Below, one piece after another: positions 6,985 through 15,730 of a stretch of 64,000 nt of DNA. The DNA is from Stutzerimonas stutzeri (GTDB taxonomy: Bacteria; Pseudomonadota; Gammaproteobacteria; Pseudomonadales; Pseudomonadaceae): positions 992,001 through 1,056,000 of the forward strand of contig NZ_CP073105.1 in the NCBI RefSeq assembly GCF_018138085.1. Direction: 5' to 3'. How positions within the stretch are numbered: the first letter of the stretch is position 1; every line of letters begins with the position of its first letter. The translations under genes and the position numbers were made by a program. Under the pieces are notes generated by a model. The model searched no databases and was not told the DNA's origin. It worked only from the letters and a program-made list of their open reading frames with translations.

Positions 6985-8691
6985 ATGAACGAAAACGCTC
7001 CCCTCGGTGGTTTGGCTCGCCAGCTTGTATTGGTCGGCCAGCTCGAAGAAAAGATCGCGCTGCAGGCCCAGCAGCAAGCTCAGCGCAATCAGGTGCCGCT
7101 AGTTTCCTGGCTGGTGCAGAACAAGCTGGTTAAAAGCCGGGCGGTAGCGGAAGTCGCAGGCGAGCAGTTCGGTGTTCCTTATTTCGATCTGAGTACGCTG
7201 GATAAAGACACTCAGCCCAAGGATCTTGTCAGCGAAAAGCTGGTCCGCCAGCACCGTGTGCTGCCCCTACAGCGGCGTGGCAACAAGCTGTATGTCGCTA
7301 TTTCAGACCCCACTAACCATCAAGCCATCACTGATATCCAGTTCAATACAGGGCTCTCGGTCGAGTCGGTACTGGTTGAAGACGACAAGCTTGGTGAGGC
7401 CATTGAAAAGCTGTTTGAGTCGGTCAGTACCTCGCTGGATGGTATGACCGATTCGGATCTCGATGAGCTTGACGTCGAGATGTCAGGCGGAGCCACTGAA
7501 AGGGATGAAGTGGGCCATAGTGAGGCTGATGACGCCCCCGTTGTTCGCTTCGTCAATAAGATGCTGCTGGATGCGATCAAGCGAGGCTCTTCCGACCTTC
7601 ATTTCGAGCCTTATGAAAAGTCTTACCGCGTTCGCTTCCGCACCGACGGCGTGCTGCATGAAGTGGCGAGGCCGCCCGTGCAATTGGTCAGCCGGATATC
7701 GGCTCGCTTAAAAGTTATGGCCGCGCTGGACATTGCTGAGCGACGCAAGCCGCAGGACGGCCGGATCAAGATGAAGGTTTCCAAGACCAAGTCCATCGAC
7801 TTCCGCGTCAACAGCTTGCCGACCCTGTGGGGCGAAAAGATCGTGATGCGCATCCTGGATTCCTCCAGCGCCAAGATGGGCATCGATGCCTTGGGCTACG
7901 AGGAGGAGCAGAAAGAGCTCTACCTTACTGCGCTGAAGCAGCCGCAAGGGATGATTCTCGTCACCGGACCGACCGGTTCGGGGAAGACGGTTTCCCTCTA
8001 TACCGGTTTGAATATTCTCAACACGGTCGATGTGAATATTTCCACCGCCGAAGATCCGGTGGAGATCAACCTGGAGGGCATCAACCAGGTCAACGTCAAT
8101 CCTCGGCAGGGCATGGACTTTGCTCAGGCGCTGCGAGCTTTCCTGCGCCAGGATCCCGACATCATCATGGTGGGCGAGATCCGCGACCTGGAGACCGCAG
8201 AGATTGCCGTCAAGGCAGCCCAGACCGGCCATATGGTGATGTCGACGTTGCACACCAACAGCGCGGCGGAGACCCTGACCCGCCTGCGCAACATGGGCGT
8301 ACCAGCTTTCAACATCGCAACCTCGGTCAACCTGATCATCGCCCAGCGGCTGGCCCGAAAGCTCTGTGCAAGTTGCAAGAAAGAAGTCGAGGTGCCACGC
8401 GAGGCACTGCTGAAGGAGGGGTTCCCCGAAGACCGCATCGGCACCTTCCAGCTTTATGGGCCGGTGGGCTGTGATAACTGCAACGGCGGTTACAAAGGCC
8501 GTGTCGGTATTTATGAAGTGGTTAAAATCACGCCTGCCTTGCAGCGGCTTATCATGGAGGAAGGAAACTCCATCGATATCGCCATCCAGGCGCGCAAAGA
8601 TGGTTTCAATGATCTGCGCATCTCCGGACTGGTGAAGGCCATGAATGGCATCACCAGCCTGGAAGAAGTCAATCGCGTGACCAAGGATTAA
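6985..8691 (+). CDS. pilB: Type IV pilus assembly ATPase
   Basis: Hexameric cytoplasmic motor ATPase (568 residues) that powers pilus extension. The order is: N-terminal MshEN/T2SSE-N domain (to about residue 150), core ATPase with Walker A GPTGSGKT at about 328-335, Asp-box/Walker B region with DPDIIMVGEIRD, the His-box TGHMVMSTLHTN, and the PilB/GspE zinc motif CASC...CDNC near the C-terminus. The frame is open upstream to 6826, but that part resembles no family member. MNENAPLGG at 6985 gives the normal length, although its ribosome site is weak. It is divergent from the short pilin gene and followed within two bases by pilC. It is the extension motor for any pilus assembled from the neighbouring split pilin. 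Confidence 0.97.
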   Translation: MNENAPLGGLARQLVLVGQLEEKIALQAQQQAQRNQVPLVSWLVQNKLVKSRAVAEVAGEQFGVPYFDLSTLDKDTQPKDLVSEKLVRQHRVLPLQRRGNKLYVAISDPTNHQAITDIQFNTGLSVESVLVEDDKLGEAIEKLFESVSTSLDGMTDSDLDELDVEMSGGATERDEVGHSEADDAPVVRFVNKMLLDAIKRGSSDLHFEPYEKSYRVRFRTDGVLHEVARPPVQLVSRISARLKVMAALDIAERRKPQDGRIKMKVSKTKSIDFRVNSLPTLWGEKIVMRILDSSSAKMGIDALGYEEEQKELYLTALKQPQGMILVTGPTGSGKTVSLYTGLNILNTVDVNISTAEDPVEINLEGINQVNVNPRQGMDFAQALRAFLRQDPDIIMVGEIRDLETAEIAVKAAQTGHMVMSTLHTNSAAETLTRLRNMGVPAFNIATSVNLIIAQRLARKLCASCKKEVEVPREALLKEGFPEDRIGTFQLYGPVGCDNCNGGYKGRVGIYEVVKITPALQRLIMEEGNSIDIAIQARKDGFNDLRISGLVKAMNGITSLEEVNRVTKD

Positions 8692-8693
8692 CC

Positions 8694-9917
8694 ATGGCGG
8701 AAAAAGCGTTGAAAACAAGTGTGTTCACCTGGGAAGGAACTGACCGCAAAGGCAGCAAGGTCAAGGGTGAGCTTTCCGGGCAAAGCCCGGCGCTGATCAA
8801 GGCGCAACTGCGCAAGCAAGGTATCAATCCGCTCAAGGTGCGCAAGAAAGCCGTTTCGCTATTTGGAGCTGGCAAGAAGATCAAGCCGATGGACATCGCC
8901 CTGTTCACTCGGCAGATGGCGACCATGATGAAGGCTGGCGTGCCACTGCTTCAATCGTTCGACATCATTGGCGAGGGCTTCGACAATCCCAACATGCGCA
9001 AGCTGGTGGATGAGGTCAAGCAGGAGGTAGCGGCGGGTAACAGTTTTGCGGCTTCTTTGCGTAAAAAGCCGCAGCACTTCGATGCGCTCTATTGCAACCT
9101 GGTCGAGTCCGGTGAGCAGTCTGGCTCTCTTGAGACTTTGTTGGATAGGATTGCAACCTATAAAGAGAAGACCGAGCAGCTTAAAGCGAAAATCAAAAAG
9201 GCTATGACCTATCCAATCGCGGTGATCATAGTGGCAGTAATCGTCTCAGCAATACTCCTAATTAAAGTGGTGCCGCAATTCGAAAGTGTTTTTCATGGGT
9301 TTGGCGCTGAGTTGCCCGCATTCACTCAGATGGTGGTGGGGCTGTCTCGTTGGTTGCAAGAGTCGTGGTATCTGGTTGTGGTCGGCCTGTTTGCCGCCGC
9401 GTTTATATTCAAGCATAGCTATAAGCGGTCGGAGGCATTGCGTGACGCGCTTGATCGCGGGCTTCTCAAATTGCCTATCGTGGGTGACATCCTATATAAA
9501 GCTGTCGTCGCCCGTTACGCGCGTACTTTGGCCACGACTTTTGCAGCAGGCGTGCCGCTCGTGGACGCCCTTGATTCGGTCGCCGGCGCGACCGGTAACG
9601 TTGTTTTTCGCAATGCGGTCGCCAAGATCCGCAATGACGTGTCCTCCGGTGTTCAGCTTAACTTTTCTATGCGTACCGCTGGCGTATTCCCATCCATGGC
9701 GGTGCAGATGACAGCCATCGGTGAAGAGTCAGGCTCGCTGGATGAAATGCTCGATAAAGTCGCGGGCTTCTACGAAGGTGAGGTCGACAACATGGTCGAC
9801 AACCTAACTACGCTAATGGAGCCAATGATAATGGCGGTCTTGGGGGTGCTTGTTGGCGGCCTAATCATTGCGATGTATTTGCCTATTTTCCAACTCGGCG
9901 GTGTGGTTGGAGGATGA
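8694..9917 (+). CDS. pilC: Type IV pilus inner-membrane platform protein
   Basis: Polytopic platform protein of 407 residues that couples PilB to subunit insertion. Two T2SSF repeats are visible: the first with FTRQMATMMKAGVPLLQSFDI (about residues 70-90), the second with YARTLATTFAAGVPLVDAL (about 275-295). Hydrophobic helices near AVIIVAVIVSAILLIKVVPQ, YLVVVGLFAAAFIF and IMAVLGVLVGGLIIAMYLP complete the family plan. Its ATG is two bases after the pilB stop and its stop overlaps the pilD start by four bases, so pilBCD is one operon. Length is normal. Confidence 0.97.
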   Translation: MAEKALKTSVFTWEGTDRKGSKVKGELSGQSPALIKAQLRKQGINPLKVRKKAVSLFGAGKKIKPMDIALFTRQMATMMKAGVPLLQSFDIIGEGFDNPNMRKLVDEVKQEVAAGNSFAASLRKKPQHFDALYCNLVESGEQSGSLETLLDRIATYKEKTEQLKAKIKKAMTYPIAVIIVAVIVSAILLIKVVPQFESVFHGFGAELPAFTQMVVGLSRWLQESWYLVVVGLFAAAFIFKHSYKRSEALRDALDRGLLKLPIVGDILYKAVVARYARTLATTFAAGVPLVDALDSVAGATGNVVFRNAVAKIRNDVSSGVQLNFSMRTAGVFPSMAVQMTAIGEESGSLDEMLDKVAGFYEGEVDNMVDNLTTLMEPMIMAVLGVLVGGLIIAMYLPIFQLGGVVGG

Positions 9918-10780
9918 GCGGTATATTTTTGCTGGCCAGCAACCCGCTGGCCTTTGTTTTATGTGCAACCGTCCTGGGCCTATTGGTCGGCAGTTTCCTC
10001 AACGTCGTCATCCATCGCTTGCCGATCATGATGCAGCGGGATTGGCGGGCGCAGGCTCGCGAGTTTCTCGAGCTGTCGGCCGAACCTGCCTCTACGTTCA
10101 ATCTGGTATTGCCCCATTCTCATTGCCCACATTGCGACCATGAGATTCGTCCGTGGGAAAACATTCCATTGGTGAGCTGGTTGGCCTTGCGCGGGAAGTG
10201 CTCTTCTTGCCGCGCACCGATCAGTAAACGTTATCCACTGGTCGAACTGCTATGCGGGTTGTTATCCGGCTATGTGGCCTGGCATTTCGGCTTCTCCTGG
10301 CAGGCCGGTGCGATGTTGCTGCTGACCTGGGGATTGCTGGCGATGAGCATGATCGATGTCGATCATCAGCTTTTGCCGGATTCCATCGTGCTGCCGCTGC
10401 TCTGGGTGGGGTTGATCGTCAATGACTTCGGGTTGTTCGCTGCGCTGTCCGACGCGTTGTGGGGTGCAGTCGCTGGCTATCTCGCCCTGTGGTCGGTGTA
10501 CTGGCTGTTCAAGCTGGTGACCGGTAAGGAAGGCATGGGCTATGGCGACTTCAAACTGCTGGCGATGCTTGGCGCCTGGGGAGGATGGCAGGTTCTGCCG
10601 TTGACCATTCTGTTGTCGTCCGTGGTGGGCGCAGTGCTGGGTAGCATCTTGCTGCGCGTGCAGAAGGCGGACAGCGGTACGGCGATTCCCTTCGGACCGT
10701 ATCTGGCTATTGCGGGGTGGATTGCGTTGCTCTGGGGTGAGCAGATTACCGCGAGCTATCTGCACTTTGCTCGATTCTGA
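9914..10780 (+). CDS. pilD: Prepilin leader peptidase / N-methyltransferase
   Basis: Polytopic aspartic protease of 288 residues that cleaves the leader of type IV prepilins and type II secretion pseudopilins after Gly and N-methylates the new Phe1. The cytoplasmic zinc loop has two CxxC pairs (CPHCD and CSSCR, about residues 73-100). The catalytic aspartates are in [11 protein letters not shown] and in the GxGD motif [16 protein letters not shown]. About eight membrane helices. Start overlaps pilC by four bases (ATGA). It should process the short pilin encoded at 6259-6444, whose leader ends QKG before FTLIE. Confidence 0.97.
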   Translation: MSGIFLLASNPLAFVLCATVLGLLVGSFLNVVIHRLPIMMQRDWRAQAREFLELSAEPASTFNLVLPHSHCPHCDHEIRPWENIPLVSWLALRGKCSSCRAPISKRYPLVELLCGLLSGYVAWHFGFSWQAGAMLLLTWGLLAMSMIDVDHQLLPDSIVLPLLWVGLIVNDFGLFAALSDALWGAVAGYLALWSVYWLFKLVTGKEGMGYGDFKLLAMLGAWGGWQVLPLTILLSSVVGAVLGSILLRVQKADSGTAIPFGPYLAIAGWIALLWGEQITASYLHFARF

Positions 10781-10825
10781 CGCAGATACGCCTGCCTTGG
10801 ACAGGTAGGGTTGCCTGTAGTCAGA

Positions 10826-10855
10826 GGCTTCGCCCCGGGGTCGGGGCTCCCACAG
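10826..10855 (-). repeat. REP-like palindromic sequence
   Basis: On the minus strand the unit reads CTGTGGGAGCCCCGACCCCG followed by GGGCGAAGCC, the most typical of the three REP-like sequences in the window. It lies in the 230-base gap between pilD and coaE, which holds no gene. A short inverted repeat ACAGG...CCTGT (10801-10818) precedes it. Confidence 0.6.
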
Positions 10856-11013
10856 AAGGGTGCACGCTTCGCCCTGAGGAATCTTACAGAAGAACACAGG
10901 TTCGTCGCGCGGCCCAGCGCCGAGCGCTACGCGCGGTTGGCGGACCTTACGCTTGCATCTTCACTTTTCAGGCGTTACTACTGCGCGTCGTTTTCCGATC
11001 TGGACGATTCGTG

Positions 11014-11622
11014 ATGAAGCCTTGGATCCTGGGTTTGACTGGCGGTATCGGCAGCGGCAAGAGCGTCGTGGTGGAAGAGTTCGGTAGGCTCGGGGTGCAT
11101 TGGGTCGATGCCGATCATGCCGCCCGCTGGGTCGTCGAGCCGGGTCGGCCCGCGCTGGCGTCGATCGTCGAGCGCTTCGGTGAAACCGTCCTGGGGCAGG
11201 ATGGCAGTCTGGATCGCGCGGCGTTACGCGGGCTGGTTTTCCGGGACGCAGCGCAGCGCAAGTGGCTCGAAGAGTTGCTGCACCCGCTGATTCGGCAGGA
11301 AATCGCTGAATACCTCGCACAGGCGACCTCTCCCTACGCGATCATGGTTTCGCCGCTGCTGGTGGAGTCTGGTCAGTATCGCCAGGTCGAGCGAGTGCTG
11401 GTGATCGATGTTCCTGAGGCATTGCAAGTCGAGCGCGCCAGCCGGCGTGATCAAAGTAGCGAAGCGCAGATCCGCGCCATTGTCGAAGCTCAGGCCAGTC
11501 GCGAGGAGCGCTTGCGCCATGCCGATGATGTGCTGATCAACGACCGCGATCGCGGATGGCTGCGGCAAGAAGTGGAGCGCCTGCACAATTTTTATCTGAC
11601 GCTACGAGGAGGTCAGGAATGA
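11014..11622 (+). CDS. coaE: Dephospho-CoA kinase
   Basis: Last enzyme of coenzyme A synthesis; phosphorylates the 3'-hydroxyl of dephospho-CoA. About 202 residues with P-loop [11 protein letters not shown] at the N-terminus, the DADHAAR substrate motif (about residues 33-39) and the lid region [12 protein letters not shown]. Two adjacent starts are possible, GTG at 11011 and ATG at 11014; the ribosome site is weak for both and I prefer ATG. It is followed with a four-base overlap by yacG, the same order as downstream of pilD in Pseudomonas aeruginosa. Confidence 0.95.
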   Translation: MKPWILGLTGGIGSGKSVVVEEFGRLGVHWVDADHAARWVVEPGRPALASIVERFGETVLGQDGSLDRAALRGLVFRDAAQRKWLEELLHPLIRQEIAEYLAQATSPYAIMVSPLLVESGQYRQVERVLVIDVPEALQVERASRRDQSSEAQIRAIVEAQASREERLRHADDVLINDRDRGWLRQEVERLHNFYLTLRGGQE

Positions 11623-11816
11623 GTACTACGGTTGTTGAGTGCCCGACTTGCGGGGCACCGGTCGAATGGAGTGTGAAGAGTCCGAGTCGTCCGTTCTGTT
11701 CCGAGCGCTGCAAGCTGATCGACCTCGGCGCCTGGGCATCGGAGGAGCATGCGATTCCGGGTGACGAGCTCGAGGACGATCTCTTCTCGGGTGATATGCC
11801 GCCTCGGCAGCACTGA
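11619..11816 (+). CDS. yacG: DNA gyrase inhibitor YacG, zinc-binding
   Basis: A 65-residue protein with four zinc-ligand cysteines in CPTCG (residues 8-12) and CSERC (about 28-32), the YacG zinc-ribbon plan. The Escherichia coli family member binds GyrB and inhibits gyrase. The acidic tail ([12 protein letters not shown]) is typical. Start overlaps the coaE stop (ATGA) and is preceded by GAGGAGGT. A longer frame from 11556 exists but the added residues are not family sequence. Confidence 0.93.
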   Translation: MSTTVVECPTCGAPVEWSVKSPSRPFCSERCKLIDLGAWASEEHAIPGDELEDDLFSGDMPPRQH

Positions 11817-11847
11817 AGCAGGCGGCGCCGATCACATCGCCGCTGCC

Positions 11848-12540
11848 TCAATCCTGTTTGGTGCTGTCGTCTTTCCAAGGGGCTTGCAGGTAGCGGCTGC
11901 GGTTGAAGGTTTCCATCCAGTCCGGATAGAACACGACCAATGCGCTGACCACGGTGCCGTTGATGAACGCTTCGGGAAACATCACCAGCCAGATGTAGCC
12001 GGCGAAGTCGGCCAGCCACGGCGGCATCGGATACCGGCCGTCAAGCAATAGAACGCCGAGCCCAGCGAGAATGCAGAGCAATGCGGCGAGCCCTGCGGCA
12101 AAGAATCCAGAGAAGAATATATAGACGAACAGGTTGCGCGGCTGGTTGCGTTCGACCGCGATTGCGCACAGTTCGGTCACCGCGACAGGTATCAGCACCA
12201 GCAGTACGCCATTCAGGCCGAGCGCGGCGAGCTGCTGGTGTCCCGTGGCGGTTAGGCCGAGCTGGGCGGTGAAGGCGGCCAGAATCGCCAGTGGCCAGTC
12301 CAGCAGCAGCGTCACCGCGGTCAGGCCGATGAAATGAAAGGACAGTCCGGAGTCGAAATCCCGGCGAACCAGCCACAGTAGAAAAACCGCCAGCACCGCG
12401 CCAAACAGCAGGTGCTGGCGCCGGGTATCGCTGAACAGCTCGACCCAGGGCGCCCGCACGCAAGCCCAGATCAGTCCGCTGGCATAGAGCAGCCAGCCCA
12501 GCAAAAGACTGGACGGGGCGAGCAGTTCGGCGGCAATCAT
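11848..12540 (-). CDS. Energy-coupling-factor-type (CbiM-like) integral membrane protein
   Basis: Polytopic membrane protein of 230 residues with about six or seven helices. The family signature regions are LSFHFIGLTAVTLLLDWPLA near residue 70 and the AALGLNGVLLVLIPVAVTEL stretch. The C-terminal part PEAFINGTVVSALVVFYPDW is characteristic of the energy-coupling-factor/CbiM-like permease family in Pseudomonas. CbiM proteins bind cobalt or nickel, but the N-terminal metal-binding His of true CbiM (MHI) is absent here, so the substrate is open. Convergent with yacG, with only about 30 bases between them; no partner ATPase gene is adjacent. Confidence 0.8.
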   Translation of the reverse strand: MIAAELLAPSSLLLGWLLYASGLIWACVRAPWVELFSDTRRQHLLFGAVLAVFLLWLVRRDFDSGLSFHFIGLTAVTLLLDWPLAILAAFTAQLGLTATGHQQLAALGLNGVLLVLIPVAVTELCAIAVERNQPRNLFVYIFFSGFFAAGLAALLCILAGLGVLLLDGRYPMPPWLADFAGYIWLVMFPEAFINGTVVSALVVFYPDWMETFNRSRYLQAPWKDDSTKQD

Positions 12541-12639
12541 CTTCGGTGTCCTCGCGCCGGGCGGGCGTCTTACGATGGTGACGATGCGGGCTTGTTCGTC
12601 GGCCGCCCGCTCGCGTCGTGGGGTTTCGCTATGGCGCCA

Positions 12640-13677
12640 TCAAGGCGCAGGGTTGGGTTGCTCGGTGTGTATCGTTTCGATTGCTTCGATGATCTCGGCT
12701 GACAATCGCAGCTCGGTGCTTGCGAGATTGCGCTCGAGTTGTTCGGGCGAGGTGACGCCGATGATATTGCTGGTAACGAAAGGTTGCTGCGTTACGTAAG
12801 CCAGTGCCATCTGGGCTGGGTCCAGGCCGTGCTCGTGGGCGAGCGCCACATAGCGGGAGCAGGCTGCCTGGGATTGCGGATTGGAGTAGCGCGCGAAGCG
12901 GCTGAACAGAGTTATCCGCGCGCCGGCGGGTCGTGCGCCGTTTTCGTATTTTCCGCTGAGCACGCCAAAGGCCAGCGGCGAATAGGCCAGCAGCCCGCAT
13001 TGCTCGCGAATGGCGATCTCGGCCAGGCCTACCTCAAAGGTTCGATTAAGCAGGTTGTAGGGATTCTGGATCGATACTGCGCGTGGCCAGCCGCGTGACT
13101 CGGCCAGCTGCAGGAATCTCATGGTGCCCCACGGCGTTTCGTTCGACAGGCCGATATGGCGGATCTTGCCGGCCTTTACCTGTTCATCGAGTGCCTCGAG
13201 GGTCTCTTCGATCGGCGTGAAGTCCTGTTCCTGGTGGCGGTAGCCGAGCTGGCCGAAGAAATTGGTGCTGCGTTCGGGCCAGTGCAGTTGGTACAGGTCG
13301 ATCCAGTCGGTTTGCAGCCGCTGCAGACTCGCATCCAGCGCCGCGACAATGTGCTGGCGGTTCATCTTCAGCTGGCCGTCGCGTATGTGGCTTATTCCGT
13401 TGCCAGGCCCTGCGATCTTGCTGGCGAGAATCCAGTCGGCCCGGTTGCCGCGTGCCTTGAAATAGTTGCCGATGTAGCGCTCGGTCGTGGCGTAGGTTTC
13501 TGCGCGTGGCGGCACTGGATACATTTCGGCCGTGTCGAGAAAGTTGACCCCTGCGGCCCTGGCGCGGTCCAGTTGGGCGAACGCCTGGTCCTGATCGTTC
13601 TGCTCACCCCAGGTCATGCTGCCCAGGCACAGCGAGCTGACATTCAAATCGGTGCGGCCGAGTCGGCGCAATTCCAT
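12640..13677 (-). CDS. Aldo/keto reductase (Tas-like)
   Basis: NADPH-dependent TIM-barrel oxidoreductase of 345 residues. Visible family features: the N-terminal LGRTDLNVSSLCLGSMTWGE, catalytic Asp/Tyr region NFLDTAEMYPVPP, Lys in ASKIAGP, and IDLYQLHWPERSTNFFGQLG. That last segment, the long insert and the C-terminal NIIGVTSPEQLERNL are typical of the Tas/aldo-keto reductase 12-13 branch. The frame is open to 13809, but MELRRLGRTD at 13677 has AAGGGATA just upstream and is the normal start. The physiological substrate is unknown. It stands alone, divergent from rplM. Confidence 0.92.
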   Translation of the reverse strand: MELRRLGRTDLNVSSLCLGSMTWGEQNDQDQAFAQLDRARAAGVNFLDTAEMYPVPPRAETYATTERYIGNYFKARGNRADWILASKIAGPGNGISHIRDGQLKMNRQHIVAALDASLQRLQTDWIDLYQLHWPERSTNFFGQLGYRHQEQDFTPIEETLEALDEQVKAGKIRHIGLSNETPWGTMRFLQLAESRGWPRAVSIQNPYNLLNRTFEVGLAEIAIREQCGLLAYSPLAFGVLSGKYENGARPAGARITLFSRFARYSNPQSQAACSRYVALAHEHGLDPAQMALAYVTQQPFVTSNIIGVTSPEQLERNLASTELRLSAEIIEAIETIHTEQPNPAP

Positions 13678-14048
13678 GCGATATCCCTTTGGTCTGTTGG
13701 GTTGTTGTTCGGATTGTGAATGGGGGCGAGAAGTTTCGTTACGGCATGCCCGTGCTGGATTATGCGCCGGTGACGGCGGTGAAGTGAAAACCCGCGACTG
13801 GCTAACCAAACGTGCTTGCTATTTTGCTGGTAATCCGGATAATTCCGCAGCCTGTCGCCGGGGATGCCTAGCCCGCTGACGCAAAAACAAGGTAGGGGAT
13901 GCCTAGCCTGCCGAACACTGCCGTAGCGGACGCGCTGACCCGAGCCCCCGATAGCGTCTGTTTCCGGCTGCCCTGGCCTTGCCAGGGCGAGCACCATTCA
14001 GTAAGATTCGCCGTCTTATTTTCAGGGCGGCCCCTGAGGCTATAACGA
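13678..14048. other. Divergent intergenic region between the aldo/keto reductase gene and rplM
   Basis: About 370 bases without a supported gene. It contains a 14-base direct repeat (GGGGATGCCTAGCC at 13860-13873 and 13895-13908, period 35), the rplM promoter (13979-14007) and the rplM leader. The half next to the reductase gene is relatively AT-rich and may hold that gene's promoter. Confidence 0.55.
13979..14007 (+). promoter_or_regulatory. Sigma-70 promoter of rplM-rpsI
   Basis: TTGCCA (13979-13984) and TAAGAT (14002-14007) are separated by exactly 17 bases, about 42 bases upstream of the rplM ATG. The -35 box overlaps a small hairpin CCTGGC-CTT-GCCAGG. Confidence 0.6.
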
Positions 14049-14477
14049 ATGAAGACTTTTACTGCTAAACCGGAAACCGTCAAGCGCGACTGGTTCGTCG
14101 TCGACGCTGCCGGCCAGACCCTGGGTCGTCTGGCAACCGAAATCGCTAGCCGCCTGCGTGGCAAGCACAAGGCGGAATACACCCCTCACGTCGATACCGG
14201 TGACTACATCGTCGTTATCAACGCCGAGCAAGTGCGTGTTACCGGTGCTAAGACCACCGACAAGATGTACTACTCTCACTCCGGTTTCCCGGGTGGCATC
14301 AAGTCGATCAACTTCGAGAAGCTGATCGCCAAGGCGCCAGAACGTGTGATCGAGACCGCGGTCAAGGGCATGCTGCCCAAGAACCCGCTGGGTCGCGACA
14401 TGTACCGTAAGCTGAAGGTGTACAAGGGTGCCAATCATCCGCACACCGCTCAGCAGCCCCAAGAACTGAAGATTTAA
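14049..14477 (+). CDS. rplM: 50S ribosomal protein L13
   Basis: The 142 residues are full length for L13, an early-assembly protein of the large subunit that binds 23S rRNA. It begins [20 protein letters not shown] and contains the conserved segments [33 protein letters not shown] and [22 protein letters not shown]. Co-transcribed with rpsI 15 bases downstream, the universal bacterial order. A canonical promoter precedes it and a strong terminator follows rpsI, so this is a self-contained two-gene unit. Confidence 0.99.
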   Translation: MKTFTAKPETVKRDWFVVDAAGQTLGRLATEIASRLRGKHKAEYTPHVDTGDYIVVINAEQVRVTGAKTTDKMYYSHSGFPGGIKSINFEKLIAKAPERVIETAVKGMLPKNPLGRDMYRKLKVYKGANHPHTAQQPQELKI

Positions 14478-14491
14478 CGGAATAGTTCATT

Positions 14492-14884
14492 ATGTCGGCG
14501 ACTCAAAATTACGGCACCGGCCGTCGCAAGACCGCAACCGCGCGCGTATTCCTGCGCCCGGGTACTGGCAAGATCTCCATCAACAACCGCGAGCTGGACA
14601 ACTTCTTCGGGCGTGAAACCGCTCGTATGGTGGTTCGCCAGCCTCTGGAGCTGACCGAGACTGTCGAGAAATTCGATATCTACGTCACCGTCCTTGGTGG
14701 TGGTGTGAGTGGTCAGGCGGGTGCGATCCGTCACGGTATCACTCGTGCTCTGATGGAATATGACGAGACTCTGCGTCCTGCTCTGCGCAAGGCTGGCTTC
14801 GTTACTCGCGATGCTCGCGAAGTCGAACGTAAGAAAGTCGGTCTGCGTAAAGCGCGTAAGCGTCCGCAGTACTCGAAGCGCTAA
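14492..14884 (+). CDS. rpsI: 30S ribosomal protein S9
   Basis: S9 of 130 residues, whose basic C-terminal tail reaches into the P site of the small subunit. The sequence starts with [20 protein letters not shown] and ends with the typical [15 protein letters not shown] tail. [19 protein letters not shown] in the middle is diagnostic. Pairs with rplM; an intrinsic terminator follows 12 bases after the stop. Confidence 0.99.
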   Translation: MSATQNYGTGRRKTATARVFLRPGTGKISINNRELDNFFGRETARMVVRQPLELTETVEKFDIYVTVLGGGVSGQAGAIRHGITRALMEYDETLRPALRKAGFVTRDAREVERKKVGLRKARKRPQYSKR

Positions 14885-14895
14885 TCCCGCTTCAC

Positions 14896-14935
14896 AAAAA
14901 AACGCCCAGCTTTATTCGAAGCTGGGCGTTTTTTT
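14896..14935 (+). terminator. Intrinsic terminator of rplM-rpsI
   Basis: AACGCCCAGCTT-TATTCG-AAGCTGGGCGTT followed by a run of seven T gives a 12-bp stem with a U tail. It is also A-rich on the 5' side and therefore could act in both directions. Confidence 0.9.
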
Positions 14936-14977
14936 ATGGGTTCAATTTTACCCATGCGACAGCGTGTCGCGTTTAGA

Positions 14978-14998
14978 GAGCCCCGATATTCGGGGCTT
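14978..14998. promoter_or_regulatory. Hairpin in the petABC upstream region
   Basis: AGCCCCGATATTCGGGGCTT forms an 8-bp stem with a short loop. No T run follows, so it is not a good terminator; it may be a second stop signal after rpsI or an RNA structure. Nothing further can be said from the sequence. Confidence 0.3.
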
Positions 14999-15025
14999 CG
15001 CGCCAGGTTGTATCCGGTTATTACC

Positions 15026-15054
15026 TTGTCATACGAGGGGCTTTTCTTTACCAT
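15026..15054 (+). promoter_or_regulatory. Candidate sigma-70 promoter of petABC
   Basis: TTGTCA (15026-15031) and TACCAT (15049-15054) are spaced by 17 bases, about 80 bases upstream of petA. The -35 box is good and the -10 box fair. Confidence 0.4.
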
Positions 15055-15136
15055 TTGGCGAATTTTTTCGCGGCTGTTTTTACGTAGTAGACGCCTGCTT
15101 TCGGTAGGCCATAAGAAACTGATGGGAGACGACTGA

Positions 15137-15730
15137 ATGAGCAATGACGGCGTGAATGCTGGCCGGCGTCGCTTCCTCGTAGCCGCTACTTCGGTAGTAG
15201 GTGCTGCAGGAGCGGTGGGTGCCGCGGTCCCGTTCGTGGGATCGTGGTTCCCGAGTGCCAAGGCCAAGGCAGCCGGTGCACCGGTTAAGGTAAATATCAG
15301 CAAGATCGAGCCAGGCCAGCAGATGGTTGCCGAGTGGCGTGGTCAGCCGGTGTTCATTGTGCGTCGTACCGAGGAGGCCCTGGCCAATCTGGACAAGCTC
15401 ACCGACACCGTCGCTGATCCGAAGTCCGAAGCGTCCGAGCAGCCGGTATACGTCGACCCGGTGGTGCGCTCGATCAAGCCAGAGGTGCTGATCCTGGTTG
15501 GGCTGTGCACGCACCTCGGCTGCTCCCCGTCCTTCCGTCCGGAAGTGGCGCCGCCTGATCTGGGCCCAGAATGGCTTGGTGGCTATTTCTGTCCGTGCCA
15601 TGGTTCGAAATACGACCTGGCTGGCCGCGTGTTCAAGGGGCAGCCTGCTCCGCTGAACCTGCCGGTTCCCCCTCATACGTACGAGACGGACGCTTTGGTC
15701 GTCATTGGCGTTGATCAGGAGAGCGCATGA
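15137..15730 (+). CDS. petA: Cytochrome bc1 Rieske iron-sulfur subunit
   Basis: The 2Fe-2S subunit of ubiquinol-cytochrome c reductase has 197 residues and passes electrons from ubiquinol to cytochrome c1. The N-terminus carries a Tat-type signal-anchor (GRRRFLVAATSVVGAAGAVG). The cluster ligands are in CTHLGCSP and CPCHGSKYD, and the Pro loop follows in PAPLNLPVPPHTY. Its stop overlaps petB by four bases; petA-petB-petC is one operon. GGGAGACGAC precedes the ATG. Confidence 0.98.
   Translation: MSNDGVNAGRRRFLVAATSVVGAAGAVGAAVPFVGSWFPSAKAKAAGAPVKVNISKIEPGQQMVAEWRGQPVFIVRRTEEALANLDKLTDTVADPKSEASEQPVYVDPVVRSIKPEVLILVGLCTHLGCSPSFRPEVAPPDLGPEWLGGYFCPCHGSKYDLAGRVFKGQPAPLNLPVPPHTYETDALVVIGVDQESA

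Noticed and set aside
14978..14998. Second rpsI terminator
   Set aside because: A good stem, but no T run follows and a strong terminator stands just upstream; listed only as a hairpin.
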